A DNA stretch of 64,000 nt, taken from contig NZ_JBLKNX010000012.1 of the NCBI RefSeq assembly GCF_051414055.1, positions 62,001 to 126,000 on the forward strand, in the 5' to 3' direction. The position numbers were made by a program, and so were the translations under genes. The notes under the pieces were generated by a model. The model worked only from the letters and a program-made list of their open reading frames with translations, ran no database searches and was not told where the DNA came from. Origin of the DNA: Halosimplex halobium (GTDB lineage Archaea > Halobacteriota > Halobacteria > Halobacteriales > Haloarculaceae). Below, in pieces: positions 1 to 9,016 of the stretch. Every line of letters begins with the position of its first letter. Positions within the stretch are counted from its first letter, which is position 1.

Positions 1-177
1 CGTCCACCACCAGTCCCCACCACCGCACCGCGTAAGTCGGTGTTTGCCGTTCCGTCACACACTCACGGTTGGATGCCGCCGACTCTTCGTCGGACGCCTC
101 CAAGGCAGCCGCTGACGCCCGCTCCCACGCGTCTCCGGTTCCTGCCTCACGGACCCTTACAACAATACTAATGTAAT

Positions 178-426
178 CTAACCGCCGCCCACAGTCGTTC
201 GGTCGCCCGAGACGGCCCTGTCAGCTCTCCGATGGACGCGAATGTCGGGTATAGACCGCTTCTCGACGACCCAGATCCCGAATTCGCGCGTACCGAACGA
301 CCGCTGGCTGCCGTCTCCGGTCTCGCCGCCGCACGCGTGGCGACGCTCGTGGTCCCGGAACAGGCGCCCGGTCCATCCCTCCGGATAGAGATGCCCGTCA
401 CCGTCCTCGGCCTCGCTCTCGTCCAT
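178..426 (-). CDS. Small acidic hypothetical protein
   Basis: An 82-residue reading frame begins at the ATG complementary to 424-426. The N-terminus is Asp/Glu-rich (MDESEAEDGDGHLYPEGW) and most codons end in G or C, like confirmed genes nearby. It is divergent from the glycerate kinase gene, with about 110 bp between the two starts. I recognise no family. The C-terminal half is Arg-rich and less typical, so it could be a decayed or chance frame. Confidence 0.35.
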   Translation of the reverse strand: MDESEAEDGDGHLYPEGWTGRLFRDHERRHACGGETGDGSQRSFGTREFGIWVVEKRSIPDIRVHRRADRAVSGDRTTVGGG

Positions 427-535
427 GATACCTCTCGATGGCCGGCGAGGAGAGATAAATTCGATCGGTGGCGCGAGGGCTCGAACAGGATCGGCGGTAG
501 AAGAAGTTTTGAGCGCCGCGGTCGAGGGTACGGGC

Positions 536-1885
536 ATGATCTCGAACAGGGGCCGGATCGCCACCGGGCCCGACCGCGAGACGGCGCTGGACTGCATCGA
601 GGCGGCGATCGACGCGGCCGCGCCGGAGAGGGCGACGCGGTCGGCGGTCGGGCTGGACGGTGGAACGCTCTCAGTCGAGGATTCGACCTACAACCTCGAC
701 GAGTACGACGACGTGGTCGTCGTCGGCGCCGGGAAGGCGGCCGGCGGCGTCGCTCGCGCGCTCGAATCGGTCCTGGGAGACGGGATCACCGACGGCGTCG
801 TCGTCACGAAACACCCAGTCGAGACCGAGCGGGTCCGCGCGGCGGTCGGCGACCACCCGTATCCGAGCGAGCGGGGCGTCGAGGCGACGACCGACCTGGT
901 CGAGACCGTCCGGGCCGCCGACGAGGGGACGCTCGTCCTGTTCGTGCTGACCGGCGGGGCGAGCGCGCTGCTGGCCGCGCCAGCGGGGTCGCTGACGGTC
1001 GCGGACCTGCAGGAGACGACCGAGGCGCTCCTGTCGAGCGGCGTCCCGATCGGCGGGATCAACGCCGTCCGCAAGCACCTCTCGGCGGTCAAGGGCGGCC
1101 GGCTCGCCCACGAGGCGGCGCCGGCGACCGTTTGCGGGCTCGTGCTCTCGGACGTGGTCGGCAACGACCTCTCGACGATCGGCAGCGGGCCAACCGTCCC
1201 CGACGAGACGACGTTCGACGACGCGCTCGGTGTCCTCGACCGGTACGACGTGACCGTCCCCGAGGCCGTCCGCGAGCACCTGCGGGCGGAGACCGGCGGT
1301 GAGACCCCGGGGCCGTCCGATCCCGTGTTCGACCGGGTCACCCACCACCTGATCGCCGACAACATGACCGCGCTGGAGGGCGCGGCCGAGGCCGCCGAGG
1401 CGGCCGGGTACGAGCCGCTGGTACTCACCTCGCGGCTGCGCGGCGAGGCGAGGGAGGTGGGGAAATCGCTCGTGTCGATGGGAGCGGAGGCCGCGGCGAC
1501 GGGCACCCCCGTCGAACCGCCGGCGGTCCTGCTGGCCGGCGGCGAGTGTACGGTCTCGATCACCGGCGACGGCGGGAGCGGCGGGCCGAACCAGGAAATC
1601 GCGCTCTCGGCGGCACTCGAACGAGAAGACGTCGTCCTCGCGGCGGTCGACACCGACGGCGAGGACGGGAGTTCCGAGGCCGCCGGGGCCATCGTCGACG
1701 GCGCCACGGTCGGCGACGGCGACCGCGAGCGCGCCCGGGAGCACCTGGCCGCCAACGACGCGGGGACCTACCTCGCCGAGGTCGGCGCGACCATCGAGAC
1801 CGGCCCGACCGGGACGAACGTCAACGACGTGGTCGCAATCGTCGTCGGCGAGCGGTCGAACATGATGTCGCCGTACAGCGAGTAG
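536..1885 (+). CDS. Glycerate 2-kinase, MOFRL family
   Basis: The protein has 449 residues and is predicted to phosphorylate D-glycerate to 2-phosphoglycerate in the cytoplasm, feeding sugar-acid or serine breakdown into glycolysis. Visible family motifs are the N-terminal nucleotide-binding segment VVVGAGKAAGGVA, LTGGASALL, NAVRKHLSAVKGGRLA and SDVVGNDLSTIGSGP. The C-terminal MOFRL domain contains LLAGGECTV, GGPNQEIAL, DTDGEDGSSEAAGAIVDG and TGPTGTNVND. The start is the ATG at 536; a T-rich TATA-like box (agttttga, near 505-511) lies about 27 bp upstream, as in leaderless haloarchaeal genes. An in-frame ATG at 425 would add an untypical Arg-rich leader. Neighbouring FAH and LarA-like genes suggest a sugar-acid pathway role (inference). 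Confidence 0.9.
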   Translation: MISNRGRIATGPDRETALDCIEAAIDAAAPERATRSAVGLDGGTLSVEDSTYNLDEYDDVVVVGAGKAAGGVARALESVLGDGITDGVVVTKHPVETERVRAAVGDHPYPSERGVEATTDLVETVRAADEGTLVLFVLTGGASALLAAPAGSLTVADLQETTEALLSSGVPIGGINAVRKHLSAVKGGRLAHEAAPATVCGLVLSDVVGNDLSTIGSGPTVPDETTFDDALGVLDRYDVTVPEAVREHLRAETGGETPGPSDPVFDRVTHHLIADNMTALEGAAEAAEAAGYEPLVLTSRLRGEAREVGKSLVSMGAEAAATGTPVEPPAVLLAGGECTVSITGDGGSGGPNQEIALSAALEREDVVLAAVDTDGEDGSSEAAGAIVDGATVGDGDRERAREHLAANDAGTYLAEVGATIETGPTGTNVNDVVAIVVGERSNMMSPYSE

Positions 1886-1998
1886 GGCAGCGACTGGATG
1901 CCGGTCAGGGCCGGTCCCGCCTCCTCGACTCGTTCGCGGGCGGCCGTGAGCCCGGCGGCCGAAGGGATCGAGTCCGGCCCGACCGCCGGGAGGGAGTG

Positions 1999-2844
1999 CT
2001 ACTCGGCGACGACGGGGTTTTCGAGCGTGCCGATGCCCTCGATCTCGGCCTCGCAGGTGTCGCCGGGTTCGAGCAGCTCCGGCGGGTCGCGGAAGATGCC
2101 GACGCCGCCGGGCGTCCCGGTCGTGACCACGTCGCCGGGTTCGAGCGTCATGTCCGCGCTGATGTACGAAATCAGCTCGTGGATGTCGAAGATGAACTGC
2201 TCGGTGTTCGAGGACTGCTTGGTCTCGCCGTTGACGCGCAGCTCGACGTCGACGGCGTTGGGGTCGAACTCGTCGCCGGCGACGAGCGTCGGGCCCAGCG
2301 GCGCGAACGTGTCGTAGCTCTTGCCGCGGAAGAACTGCCCGTCGGACATCTGGGCGTCGCGGCCGCTCACGTCGTTGAGCACCGTGTAGCCGGCCACGTA
2401 GTCGTCGACCTCGTCCTCATCTACGTCGGTGGCGCGGCGGCCGATCACGGCGGCGAGTTCGACCTCGTAGTCGACCTGCTCGTCGCCGCCGGGGTGGACG
2501 ATCGGGCTCCCGGGGTTCGTGACGGCCGTCGAGGCCTTCGAGAACAGCATCGGGACATCGGGGACCTCCTCGTCCTGCTCCTCGGCGTGGTCGTGGTAGT
2601 TGAGGCCGGCACAGACGATCTTCCCGGGCCTCGGGACCGGCGCCAGCCGGTCGACCTCGTCGGGGTCGACGACCGGGAGCGCGCCGTCGTCGACGGCGCT
2701 CGCCAGGCGGTCGAGGTAGCGCTGGTTGGTCAGGTCCTCGTACGACGGCTCGCCGGCGGGATCCGCCGCGAGCGCGTGGATGCCCGCGTCCGTCTGGACG
2801 CCCCAGGCGGGACCGCTTCCGTCGGAGTATCGAACGAATCGCAT
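1999..2844 (-). CDS. Fumarylacetoacetate hydrolase (FAH) family protein
   Basis: The 281-residue protein belongs to the FAH superfamily, which cleaves or hydrates 2-oxo acids at a divalent-metal site. It has the catalytic-lid motif GLNYHDHAEE, the metal-ligand segment VDYEVELAAVIG, then NDVSGRDAQ, FFRGKSYDTFAPLGP and the terminal TGTPGGVG loop. The start MRFVRYSDG is the usual FAH N-terminus. It runs convergent to the glycerate kinase and divergent from the LarA-like gene (about 120 bp between starts). Family members act on homoprotocatechuate, acylpyruvates or 2,4-diketo-3-deoxy sugar acids. The nearby rhamnosidase and xylanase-type genes favour a sugar-acid substrate, but sequence alone does not decide this. 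Confidence 0.85.
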   Translation of the reverse strand: MRFVRYSDGSGPAWGVQTDAGIHALAADPAGEPSYEDLTNQRYLDRLASAVDDGALPVVDPDEVDRLAPVPRPGKIVCAGLNYHDHAEEQDEEVPDVPMLFSKASTAVTNPGSPIVHPGGDEQVDYEVELAAVIGRRATDVDEDEVDDYVAGYTVLNDVSGRDAQMSDGQFFRGKSYDTFAPLGPTLVAGDEFDPNAVDVELRVNGETKQSSNTEQFIFDIHELISYISADMTLEPGDVVTTGTPGGVGIFRDPPELLEPGDTCEAEIEGIGTLENPVVAE

Positions 2845-2964
2845 CGATCGGGATAGGTCGGCACTCTCACTTAAATTGGCCGATCGAGGCGGCCAGCAGC
2901 CCGAGCCGGGGCGTCCCCGCCGTGGCACGGACATCTTTAAGACTGGACCGGGCAACGTTGTGGT

Positions 2965-4332
2965 ATGGACTCGGATCTATCGAGGGACTCGCTGGCCGTG
3001 CCAGAGGACGCGATCGGCGAGGCCTGCGGCGAGACGCCGCTGCCGGAGCTGGGCGTGATCGAGCAGGTCTGGGAGACCGACCCGATACCGACCGACGAGA
3101 TCGCCGAGCGGGCCGGCGAGGCGTTCGCGTCGCTCCCGCTCGACGAGGTCCCCGACGGCGGGGATATCGCCATCGGCGCCGGCAGCCGCGGTATCGCGAA
3201 CCTCGGCGAGATCGTGGCGGGCGTCGTCTCGGAGGCACAGGAACGGGGCTACGAACCGTTCGTGTTCCCGGCGATGGGCAGCCACGGCGGCGCGACCGCC
3301 GAGGGCCAGCGGGAGATGCTGGCCGAACTCGGCGTCGACGAGGCGACCGTCGGCTGCGAGATCCGGTCGAGCATGGACACCGTCGAGGTCGGCCGGACCG
3401 AAGACCGCGACGTGCCGGTCGTCGCCGATAAAAACGCCGTCGAAGCCGACGCCATCGTTCCGGTCAACCGGGTGAAGCCACACACCGACTTCGATGGCAC
3501 CGTCGAGAGCGGGCTCTCGAAGATGCTCGTCATCGGGATGGGCAAACAGCGCGGCGCGAAGACCGCCCACGACTGGGCGGTCGACTGGTCGCTGCGGAAC
3601 ATGATCCCCGAGATCACCGAACGCCTGCTGGACGAGTTGCCGGTCGTCGGCGGCGTCGCGATCCTCGAAGACCAGCGCGACGACACCGCCCTGCTGGAGG
3701 GTGTCCCGCCCGAAGGCTTCCTCGACCGCGAGGCCGAACTACTGGAGCGGGCCTACGACGAGATGCCGACGCTCCCGTTCGACGACATCGACGTGCTCGT
3801 CCTCGACCGCCAGGGCAAGGACATCAGCGGCCAGGGCATGGACACGAACGTCATCGGCCGCCGGCCGTTCGCCATCCAGGAGCCCGAGCCCGACACGCCC
3901 GATATCAAGCGGATCTACACGCGCGGGCTGACGGAGACCACCCACGGCAACGCGATGGGGATGGGGTCGGCCGACTTCGTCCACGCGGACCTCCTCGCGG
4001 GAATCGATATGCCGACGACGCTCATCAACGCCCTGACGGCGAGCACGACCCGCGGTGTCCGGCTCCCGCCCGCGGTCGAGACCGACCGCGCTGGGCTGAC
4101 CGCGGCGCTGTCGACCATCGGCATCGTCGACCCCGAGACCGTGCGGGTCGTCCGTGCCCCCGACACGATGCACCTCCAGCACCTCTACGCCTCGCCGGCG
4201 CTCGTCGACGAGGCGCGCGAACGGGACGGCCTCCGCGTGGTCGCGGAGCCCTCGCCCGTCGAGTTCGACGACGGCGATTTCGCGGCGCCGCCGGCCCACG
4301 AGGCGGTCGACGACGGGTCGGGTGAGGACTGA
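2965..4332 (+). CDS. LarA-like (DUF2088) protein
   Basis: The 455-residue protein resembles nickel-dependent lactate racemase LarA and relatives that racemise or epimerise alpha-hydroxy acids. Supporting motifs are GAGSRGIANL, FPAMGSHGGATAEGQ with a conserved His, VNRVKPHTDFDG, and the Lys-rich stretch SGLSKMLVIGMGKQRGA in the region expected for the pincer-cofactor lysine. The start at 2965 lies about 27 bp downstream of a TATA-like element (atctttaaga), so the transcript is probably leaderless. No larB, larC or larE cofactor gene is visible in the window. A sugar-acid epimerase role beside FAH and glycerate kinase is inference. Confidence 0.8.
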   Translation: MDSDLSRDSLAVPEDAIGEACGETPLPELGVIEQVWETDPIPTDEIAERAGEAFASLPLDEVPDGGDIAIGAGSRGIANLGEIVAGVVSEAQERGYEPFVFPAMGSHGGATAEGQREMLAELGVDEATVGCEIRSSMDTVEVGRTEDRDVPVVADKNAVEADAIVPVNRVKPHTDFDGTVESGLSKMLVIGMGKQRGAKTAHDWAVDWSLRNMIPEITERLLDELPVVGGVAILEDQRDDTALLEGVPPEGFLDREAELLERAYDEMPTLPFDDIDVLVLDRQGKDISGQGMDTNVIGRRPFAIQEPEPDTPDIKRIYTRGLTETTHGNAMGMGSADFVHADLLAGIDMPTTLINALTASTTRGVRLPPAVETDRAGLTAALSTIGIVDPETVRVVRAPDTMHLQHLYASPALVDEARERDGLRVVAEPSPVEFDDGDFAAPPAHEAVDDGSGED

Positions 4333-4376
4333 AACCGCGACGGAACGGCAGAGAATCGAAAACGCGGTCGTCTTCT

Positions 4377-4437
4377 TCAGTTGTCGCGTTCGGACGGTTC
4401 GACGCGGCGGCCTTCCTCGTGAGACAGGTGAGCGGCC
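4377..4437 (-). pseudogene. C-terminal scrap of an oxidoreductase-like gene
   Basis: On the minus strand a short frame ends QLTEAAHLSHEEGRRVEPSE..., stopping at 4377-4379. This resembles the last residues of Gfo/Idh/MocA sugar dehydrogenases (Ala-rich helix, then S-x-x-E-G-R-R-V-E). Similarity is lost upstream of about 4437, where a plus-strand remnant of the same superfamily begins. The assignment rests on about 20 residues. Confidence 0.35.
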
Positions 4438-4856
4438 TCGGTGAGCTGGACGCCGGCGCCGTCCTCCAGTTCGAGACCGGGAGCGGGACGCTGGGGACCT
4501 GCCACACCGGCTACTACCTGAGCGACCGCGGCAAGGACACCCACTTCGGGCTCTACGGGACCGACGCGCAGGCCCAGACGCCGCTGCACCACGACTCGCT
4601 GCAGCACGAGCCGACGATCCCCCCTGGAGATCACCTCGGACGACCCCGACTGGTCGGCCGCGCCCAAGCGGACCGTCCAGTACGATTGTACCTACGACCG
4701 GTTCCCGCCTGGGGGGACTTCGTCTACGACCACTTCGAGGGCTACGAGACGGGCGACGTACCCGCGGCCGTCGACGACACCGTCCAGCTGCTCCGAGTCA
4801 TGGACGCTGCCTGGGACTCGGCCGACCGCGACGAGTGGGTCTCCGTCGACGACTGA
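4434..4856 (+). pseudogene. Decayed Gfo/Idh/MocA-family oxidoreductase (C-terminal part)
   Basis: The frame carries the C-terminal half of a Gfo/Idh/MocA-like NAD(P) oxidoreductase: DAGAVLQFETGSGTLGTCHT, then YGTDAQAQTPLHHDS, and after an interruption FVYDHFEGYETGDVPAAVDD and VQLLRVMDAAWDSADRDEWV. Between about 4622 and 4712 the sensible protein lies in another frame (LEITSDDPDWSAAPKRTVQY), so two compensating frameshifts are present. The N-terminal Rossmann domain is missing. It lies directly after the LarA-like gene and abuts the minus-strand scrap ending at 4377. Confidence 0.6.
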
Positions 4857-5685
4857 CTCCACTCGGACGACACTCACCGCCCACCGCCCGGGATACCGCA
4901 CGTCCCCCGATCTCCGGCGGCTTCCGGCCCCGTTCTCCCCCAGAGAGCGGGACCCACCCGTCCGGTCCACGGACTCCCCGGTAGACGATCGGTCCCCTCT
5001 CCGGCCGCTCCGAACGACGCATCGCTGCCGGCGACCGGCAGGGCGCTCGCTGCGTGGGAGTCGACTGGCCGTCAGGGACATACCTAAGAAGTCTTTGAAT
5101 ACAAAGGAATAATTATATTTCATATACTACAGTCCGGACGAGCGTTCCGGAACCGTCGAACCGCGCGGCACCAATGTGCGTACAGCGACGTGGACCAGAG
5201 TATCGGCGAACGCCACCGATTTCGGGTTCGTATTCCGAAGTATCGCCCACAGCTGGCGGCCGCAAGGTGGACGACCCTCGATAGCACGAGGATGGCGGTC
5301 AGATCGAGCGAATTTCCGGCGTATACTGCGCTGATGCACCGTCTATTCCGGACAGTACTTCTGTAACTGCCCGGCCGTCGCGCTCGCAGACACCACCAGT
5401 CGATGTCAGAAAACGCGACGAATAACATATTCCAGTCATATATGTATATCTTATACTATCACGGTATCGATCCGCAGTAGCATTCCGAACGCAGCAGGCT
5501 GGGCATCCGGAGCGCCGCGTCTGTGTCGGCGGGGGAGGGCGAAGTCCGTAGAAACGACCCGTTACGTGTATGTTGAAAGTATAGCTCATCGGCTGAGCTC
5601 AGCCGAATAGCTACGTTGTCGGGTCCGGGACGGCCGCTTCACGAACTTATTTGCCCTTCACGGCAGTCGGGGACGGATATCGTCG
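4857..5685. other. Long intergenic spacer, no supported gene
   Basis: About 830 bp of lower-GC sequence between the oxidoreductase remnant and the arabinofuranosidase gene. The short minus-strand frames here have mixed, non-acidic composition and no recognisable motif, so I do not call them. A likely TATA element for the downstream gene (acttattt) lies near 5645-5652. Otherwise I see only AT-rich patches near 5090-5120 and 5420-5460. Confidence 0.5.
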
Positions 5686-7167
5686 ATGACACCCGATACT
5701 ATCCGCGTCCGAACCAGCGAGGAGATCGACCGCGTCAATCCGGAGATCCACGGCCACTTCGCCGAGCACCTCGGCCGGTGCGTCTACGGCGGGCTCTGGG
5801 TCGGAGAAGACGACCCGCTCCCGACGACAGACGGGATCCGCGAGGACACCGTGGAGCGGCTCTCGGACCTCGGGGTCCACCAGCTCCGGTGGCCGGGCGG
5901 CTGTTTCGCGGACGCGTACCACTGGCGCGACGGGGTCGGGCCCCGCGAGGAGCGGCCCACCCGCCCGAACGACTTCTGGGCACAGGGCCGCGAGGAGGCG
6001 TTCGTCGAGTCCAACGCCTTCGGGACCGAGGAGTTCGTGCGCCTCTGTGAGCTCGTCGACGCGGAGCCGTTCCTGGCCGCGAACGTCGGTTCGGGCGACC
6101 CCCAGGAGGCCAAGGAGTGGGTCGAGTACTGCAACCGCGAGGACGACACCGCGCTGGCCCGGGAGCGGGCCGAGAACGGCTCGCCGGACCCCCACGACGT
6201 GACCTACTGGGGCGTCGGCAACGAGAACTGGGGCTGTGGCGGGCAGTTCGACCCGGAGACGTACGCCAACGAGTTCCGCCGGTTCGCCCACTACATGCGC
6301 CTGCGGGGCGCCGAGGAGACGATCGCCTGCGGGCACGTCGACGAGGACTGGAACCGGCGGTTCCTCGCGCAACTCACCGAGCCGGACCTGCTGGACCACC
6401 TCTCGATCCACCGCTACTTCGGCCGCTGGGACGGCGACTGCGGGAGCGCCACGGAGTTCGACGACGAGCAGTACTACCTGCTGTTCGCCGAGTCGCTGAA
6501 GGTCGGCCGCCAGGTCGACAGCGCGGCGGCCGCCATCGACACCTACGCGTCGACCGACGACGTAGGGATCGCGGTCGACGAGTGGGGCGCCTGGCACCCG
6601 GAGGCGACCAGCGAGAACGGCCTCGAACAGGAGAACAGCGTGCGCGACGCGGTGGCGGCCGCGGGCGTCCTCGACGACTTCAACCACCGCGCGGACCTCG
6701 TGTCGATGGCCAACCTCGCTCAGACCGTGAACGTCCTGCAGTGTGTGGTCCAGACCGACGAGGAGGCCGCGTGGCCGACCCCGACCTACCGGGTGCTGGA
6801 CCTGTACAGCCCCCACGTCGGCGCCACGGCCGTCCGGACTTCGGTGGAGACGGAGGAAGTCGAGACCGACCTGTGGGAGGTCCCGCTGGTCAGCGCCTCG
6901 GCCACCGACGGCGACGAGGGGACGTACGTCACCCTCAGCAACCGCTCGCTCGACGAGGAACGGACGGTACGCGTCGCCGTGCGGGACGACATCGGCGGCG
7001 CGTCCGGCGAGGTCCTCTTCGCCGACCACGACCCCTCCGACTACTCCACCCGCGGGAACGCCGCCGAGTTCGAGGCCGCCGACCTCGACGTGACGACCGA
7101 AGACGGTGACCTCGTCGTCGACCTCCCGCCGAACAGCGTCGCGGGCCTGTCAGTCGAGTCGGCCTGA
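5686..7167 (+). CDS. Alpha-L-arabinofuranosidase, GH51
   Basis: The 493-residue enzyme should release terminal alpha-L-arabinofuranosyl groups from arabinoxylan or arabinan oligosaccharides. It has the GH51 N-terminus (INPEIHG-type, here VNPEIHGHFAEHLG), RWPGGCFAD, the acid/base motif WGVGNENWGCGG with Glu180, and the nucleophile motif AVDEWGAWH with Glu299. A C-terminal beta-sandwich follows from about residue 390. Length matches the family. There is no signal peptide or Tat motif, so it probably acts in the cytoplasm on imported oligosaccharides. The start MTPDTIRV follows the TATA-like acttattt by about 35 bp. The gene stands alone between two long spacers, near the GH10-type and GH78 genes. 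Confidence 0.92.
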   Translation: MTPDTIRVRTSEEIDRVNPEIHGHFAEHLGRCVYGGLWVGEDDPLPTTDGIREDTVERLSDLGVHQLRWPGGCFADAYHWRDGVGPREERPTRPNDFWAQGREEAFVESNAFGTEEFVRLCELVDAEPFLAANVGSGDPQEAKEWVEYCNREDDTALARERAENGSPDPHDVTYWGVGNENWGCGGQFDPETYANEFRRFAHYMRLRGAEETIACGHVDEDWNRRFLAQLTEPDLLDHLSIHRYFGRWDGDCGSATEFDDEQYYLLFAESLKVGRQVDSAAAAIDTYASTDDVGIAVDEWGAWHPEATSENGLEQENSVRDAVAAAGVLDDFNHRADLVSMANLAQTVNVLQCVVQTDEEAAWPTPTYRVLDLYSPHVGATAVRTSVETEEVETDLWEVPLVSASATDGDEGTYVTLSNRSLDEERTVRVAVRDDIGGASGEVLFADHDPSDYSTRGNAAEFEAADLDVTTEDGDLVVDLPPNSVAGLSVESA

Positions 7168-8227
7168 GCCATCGGCGATCCGGAGCCGCCCGCCGCTCCG
7201 GGCCGGACCGGGAACTGCCCGCGTTCGCCCGCGTCCGTCTCGCCGCGCCAATCCGGTACCGCGTCCCGTGGTTCGCCAGCGCGAACTGGAACACAGCCGA
7301 ACCGACCACCGACACCGGTATCCGACTCCGGTATTGCCGGATATATGGACACATCGAGGATCTCCGAGATCCCGCACTTACTGGCGGCATACCGCGACAG
7401 ATCGACTCCAGGCCACAATATATTACGATGATATCGTCGTAATTTTATGGGCGTCGAACCCGCAATTCGTCCGATATAATCGGATAAATACGTGCCCGGA
7501 TCCTCAGTGGGAGTTCCCGCAGGCTTCCCGATCGAGCGCCCAGCGTTCGAGGCCGCGAGGGGACGCAGCGCGGGTAGTCCAGCTGGCCACAACGGATCGG
7601 TCAGGGCAACACCAACGCCGTGTCGGCGACTATCGCGTCACTCCCCGGCCCGAACGATCAACGGAACGGGATCGGCCGACATTACCGGACAGCTCTCGGA
7701 ACCCCGAACGGCGGCTCAGACGCCCTTCCGCCGGTCTATAGTACGAACGACACTCCGTGGTCGAGAGAGTGTCACCGAACGCCGCGTGAGCCACGGCCGT
7801 GAATACTGTCGAGTGCGGGTCATTCGGCCGTCGGCAGTAACTCCGCGGCGAACCGGACGAACGGCGGCCGGACCGCAGCGGAAACCGTTCGCAGGGCTTT
7901 CAAGCACGAAACGGCGGAAAGTCGCGGGCAATGGGGTCAGAGAACGCGGATCCAGATCCGGCCATTCCGAAATAGTATCCGATTTAGTCGGACGGACAGC
8001 CGAGAACTACGAGAATCGAGAGAACCGGCGCGAGACGGAGAGGACATCGAACACCTCCGATAGCGAAGTCCTTCCCACGGAAACGGGAACGGCCGAGGGG
8101 AGCGGCGGAACCGCGTCGAGTTGGGGGCACCGGGACTGTGCGAGCCCGTGGAGCGATACAGGATACCCCGTCCGCGTCGAACGGGGAGGGGTGGAGCGGC
8201 CGTTATGGGTCCGTCGCGACCTCGATG
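7168..8227. other. Long intergenic spacer, no supported gene
   Basis: About 1,060 bp between the arabinofuranosidase and the TetR gene. A 249-codon open frame on the plus strand starting at 7492 has many Arg/Ser/Thr residues, poor codon-position bias and no motif, so it looks like chance. An AT-rich patch lies at about 7420-7490. I see no repeat or RNA gene here. Confidence 0.5.
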
Positions 8228-8869
8228 CTACTGTTTGCTGAAGTTACCGCCCTGGTACTCGCCGACCTCGTGGTCGGCGGTGAGGAGATCCCGGTCGACC
8301 CACCGGGCGATCCCCTCGCGCATCCGGTACGTGGCTCGCTCGACGCCGAAGGTGACCTGTACCGTCCGTGCACCGACCAGCGACGTGTACATGACGTGGG
8401 CGGTCTCGTAAGGGTCGACCTGCCGGAAGACGCCGGCGGAGACGCAGTCCACGACGATCTCGGCGATCGTCTCGACGTTCTCCTCGTAGCGGGCCGAGAG
8501 CTTCTCGCGGAACTGATCGTTGTGCGCCGCCTGCACGCGCAGTTCGGTGATAGCAAGTGCGAACGTCTCCCGGCTCTCCTCGCCCGGTTCGATGACGAAC
8601 CTGTCGACGAACTCCTCCAGCCGGGCGAGCGGCGCCTCCGCGTCGGACTCCGCCAGCCGCTCCCGTCGCCACCCGATCGCTCTGTCGAGGAAGGTGACGA
8701 GCAGCTCCTCTTTGGTGTCGTAGTGGTAGTGCAACAGGGACCGGCTCTTGTCGAACTCGTCGGCGATGTCCTGCATCGTGAGCCGCGCGTACCCGTGTTC
8801 GCACAGCGCACTGTAGGTCGCACCCATGATCGCCTCGTGGGTGTCGTCAGCCGCTTCCGCAAAACTCAT
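8228..8869 (-). CDS. TetR/AcrR family transcriptional regulator
   Basis: The 213-residue protein has a typical TetR N-terminal helix-turn-helix at residues about 10-58: ATYSALCEHGYARLTMQDIA, DEFDKSRSLLHYHYDTKEEL. The divergent ligand-binding helical domain follows (VDRFVIEPGEESRETFALAI). It is transcribed divergently from the GH10-type gene (starts about 148 bp apart), so it may control that gene and itself. A perfect inverted repeat lies 4 bp upstream of its start codon. The ligand is unknown; multidrug-type and catabolic TetR proteins look alike at this level. Confidence 0.88.
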   Translation of the reverse strand: MSFAEAADDTHEAIMGATYSALCEHGYARLTMQDIADEFDKSRSLLHYHYDTKEELLVTFLDRAIGWRRERLAESDAEAPLARLEEFVDRFVIEPGEESRETFALAITELRVQAAHNDQFREKLSARYEENVETIAEIVVDCVSAGVFRQVDPYETAHVMYTSLVGARTVQVTFGVERATYRMREGIARWVDRDLLTADHEVGEYQGGNFSKQ

Positions 8870-8872
8870 ATT

Positions 8873-8885
8873 GGGTAATCTACCC
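8873..8885. promoter_or_regulatory. Candidate TetR operator
   Basis: GGGTA-ATC-TACCC is a perfect 5-3-5 inverted repeat immediately upstream of the TetR start at 8869, within the divergent intergenic region facing the GH10-type gene. The position suits autorepression; binding is inferred. Confidence 0.45.
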
Positions 8886-9016
8886 CATCATACAAAACGT
8901 TCCCGATAGATAACTTATTTGAGTGTTTCGGGGTGGCCCCAGACGGTGCCCGCGACCGAGATGGCACCGAAACTGATAAGTGAGAAAGTGAAAACTGGAC
9001 TGATAGACGCACCCAC

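Noticed and set aside
7492..8241. 249-codon open frame in the spacer before the TetR gene
   Set aside because: Arg/Ser/Thr-rich composition, no third-position GC bias, no motif, and it overlaps the TetR 3' end.
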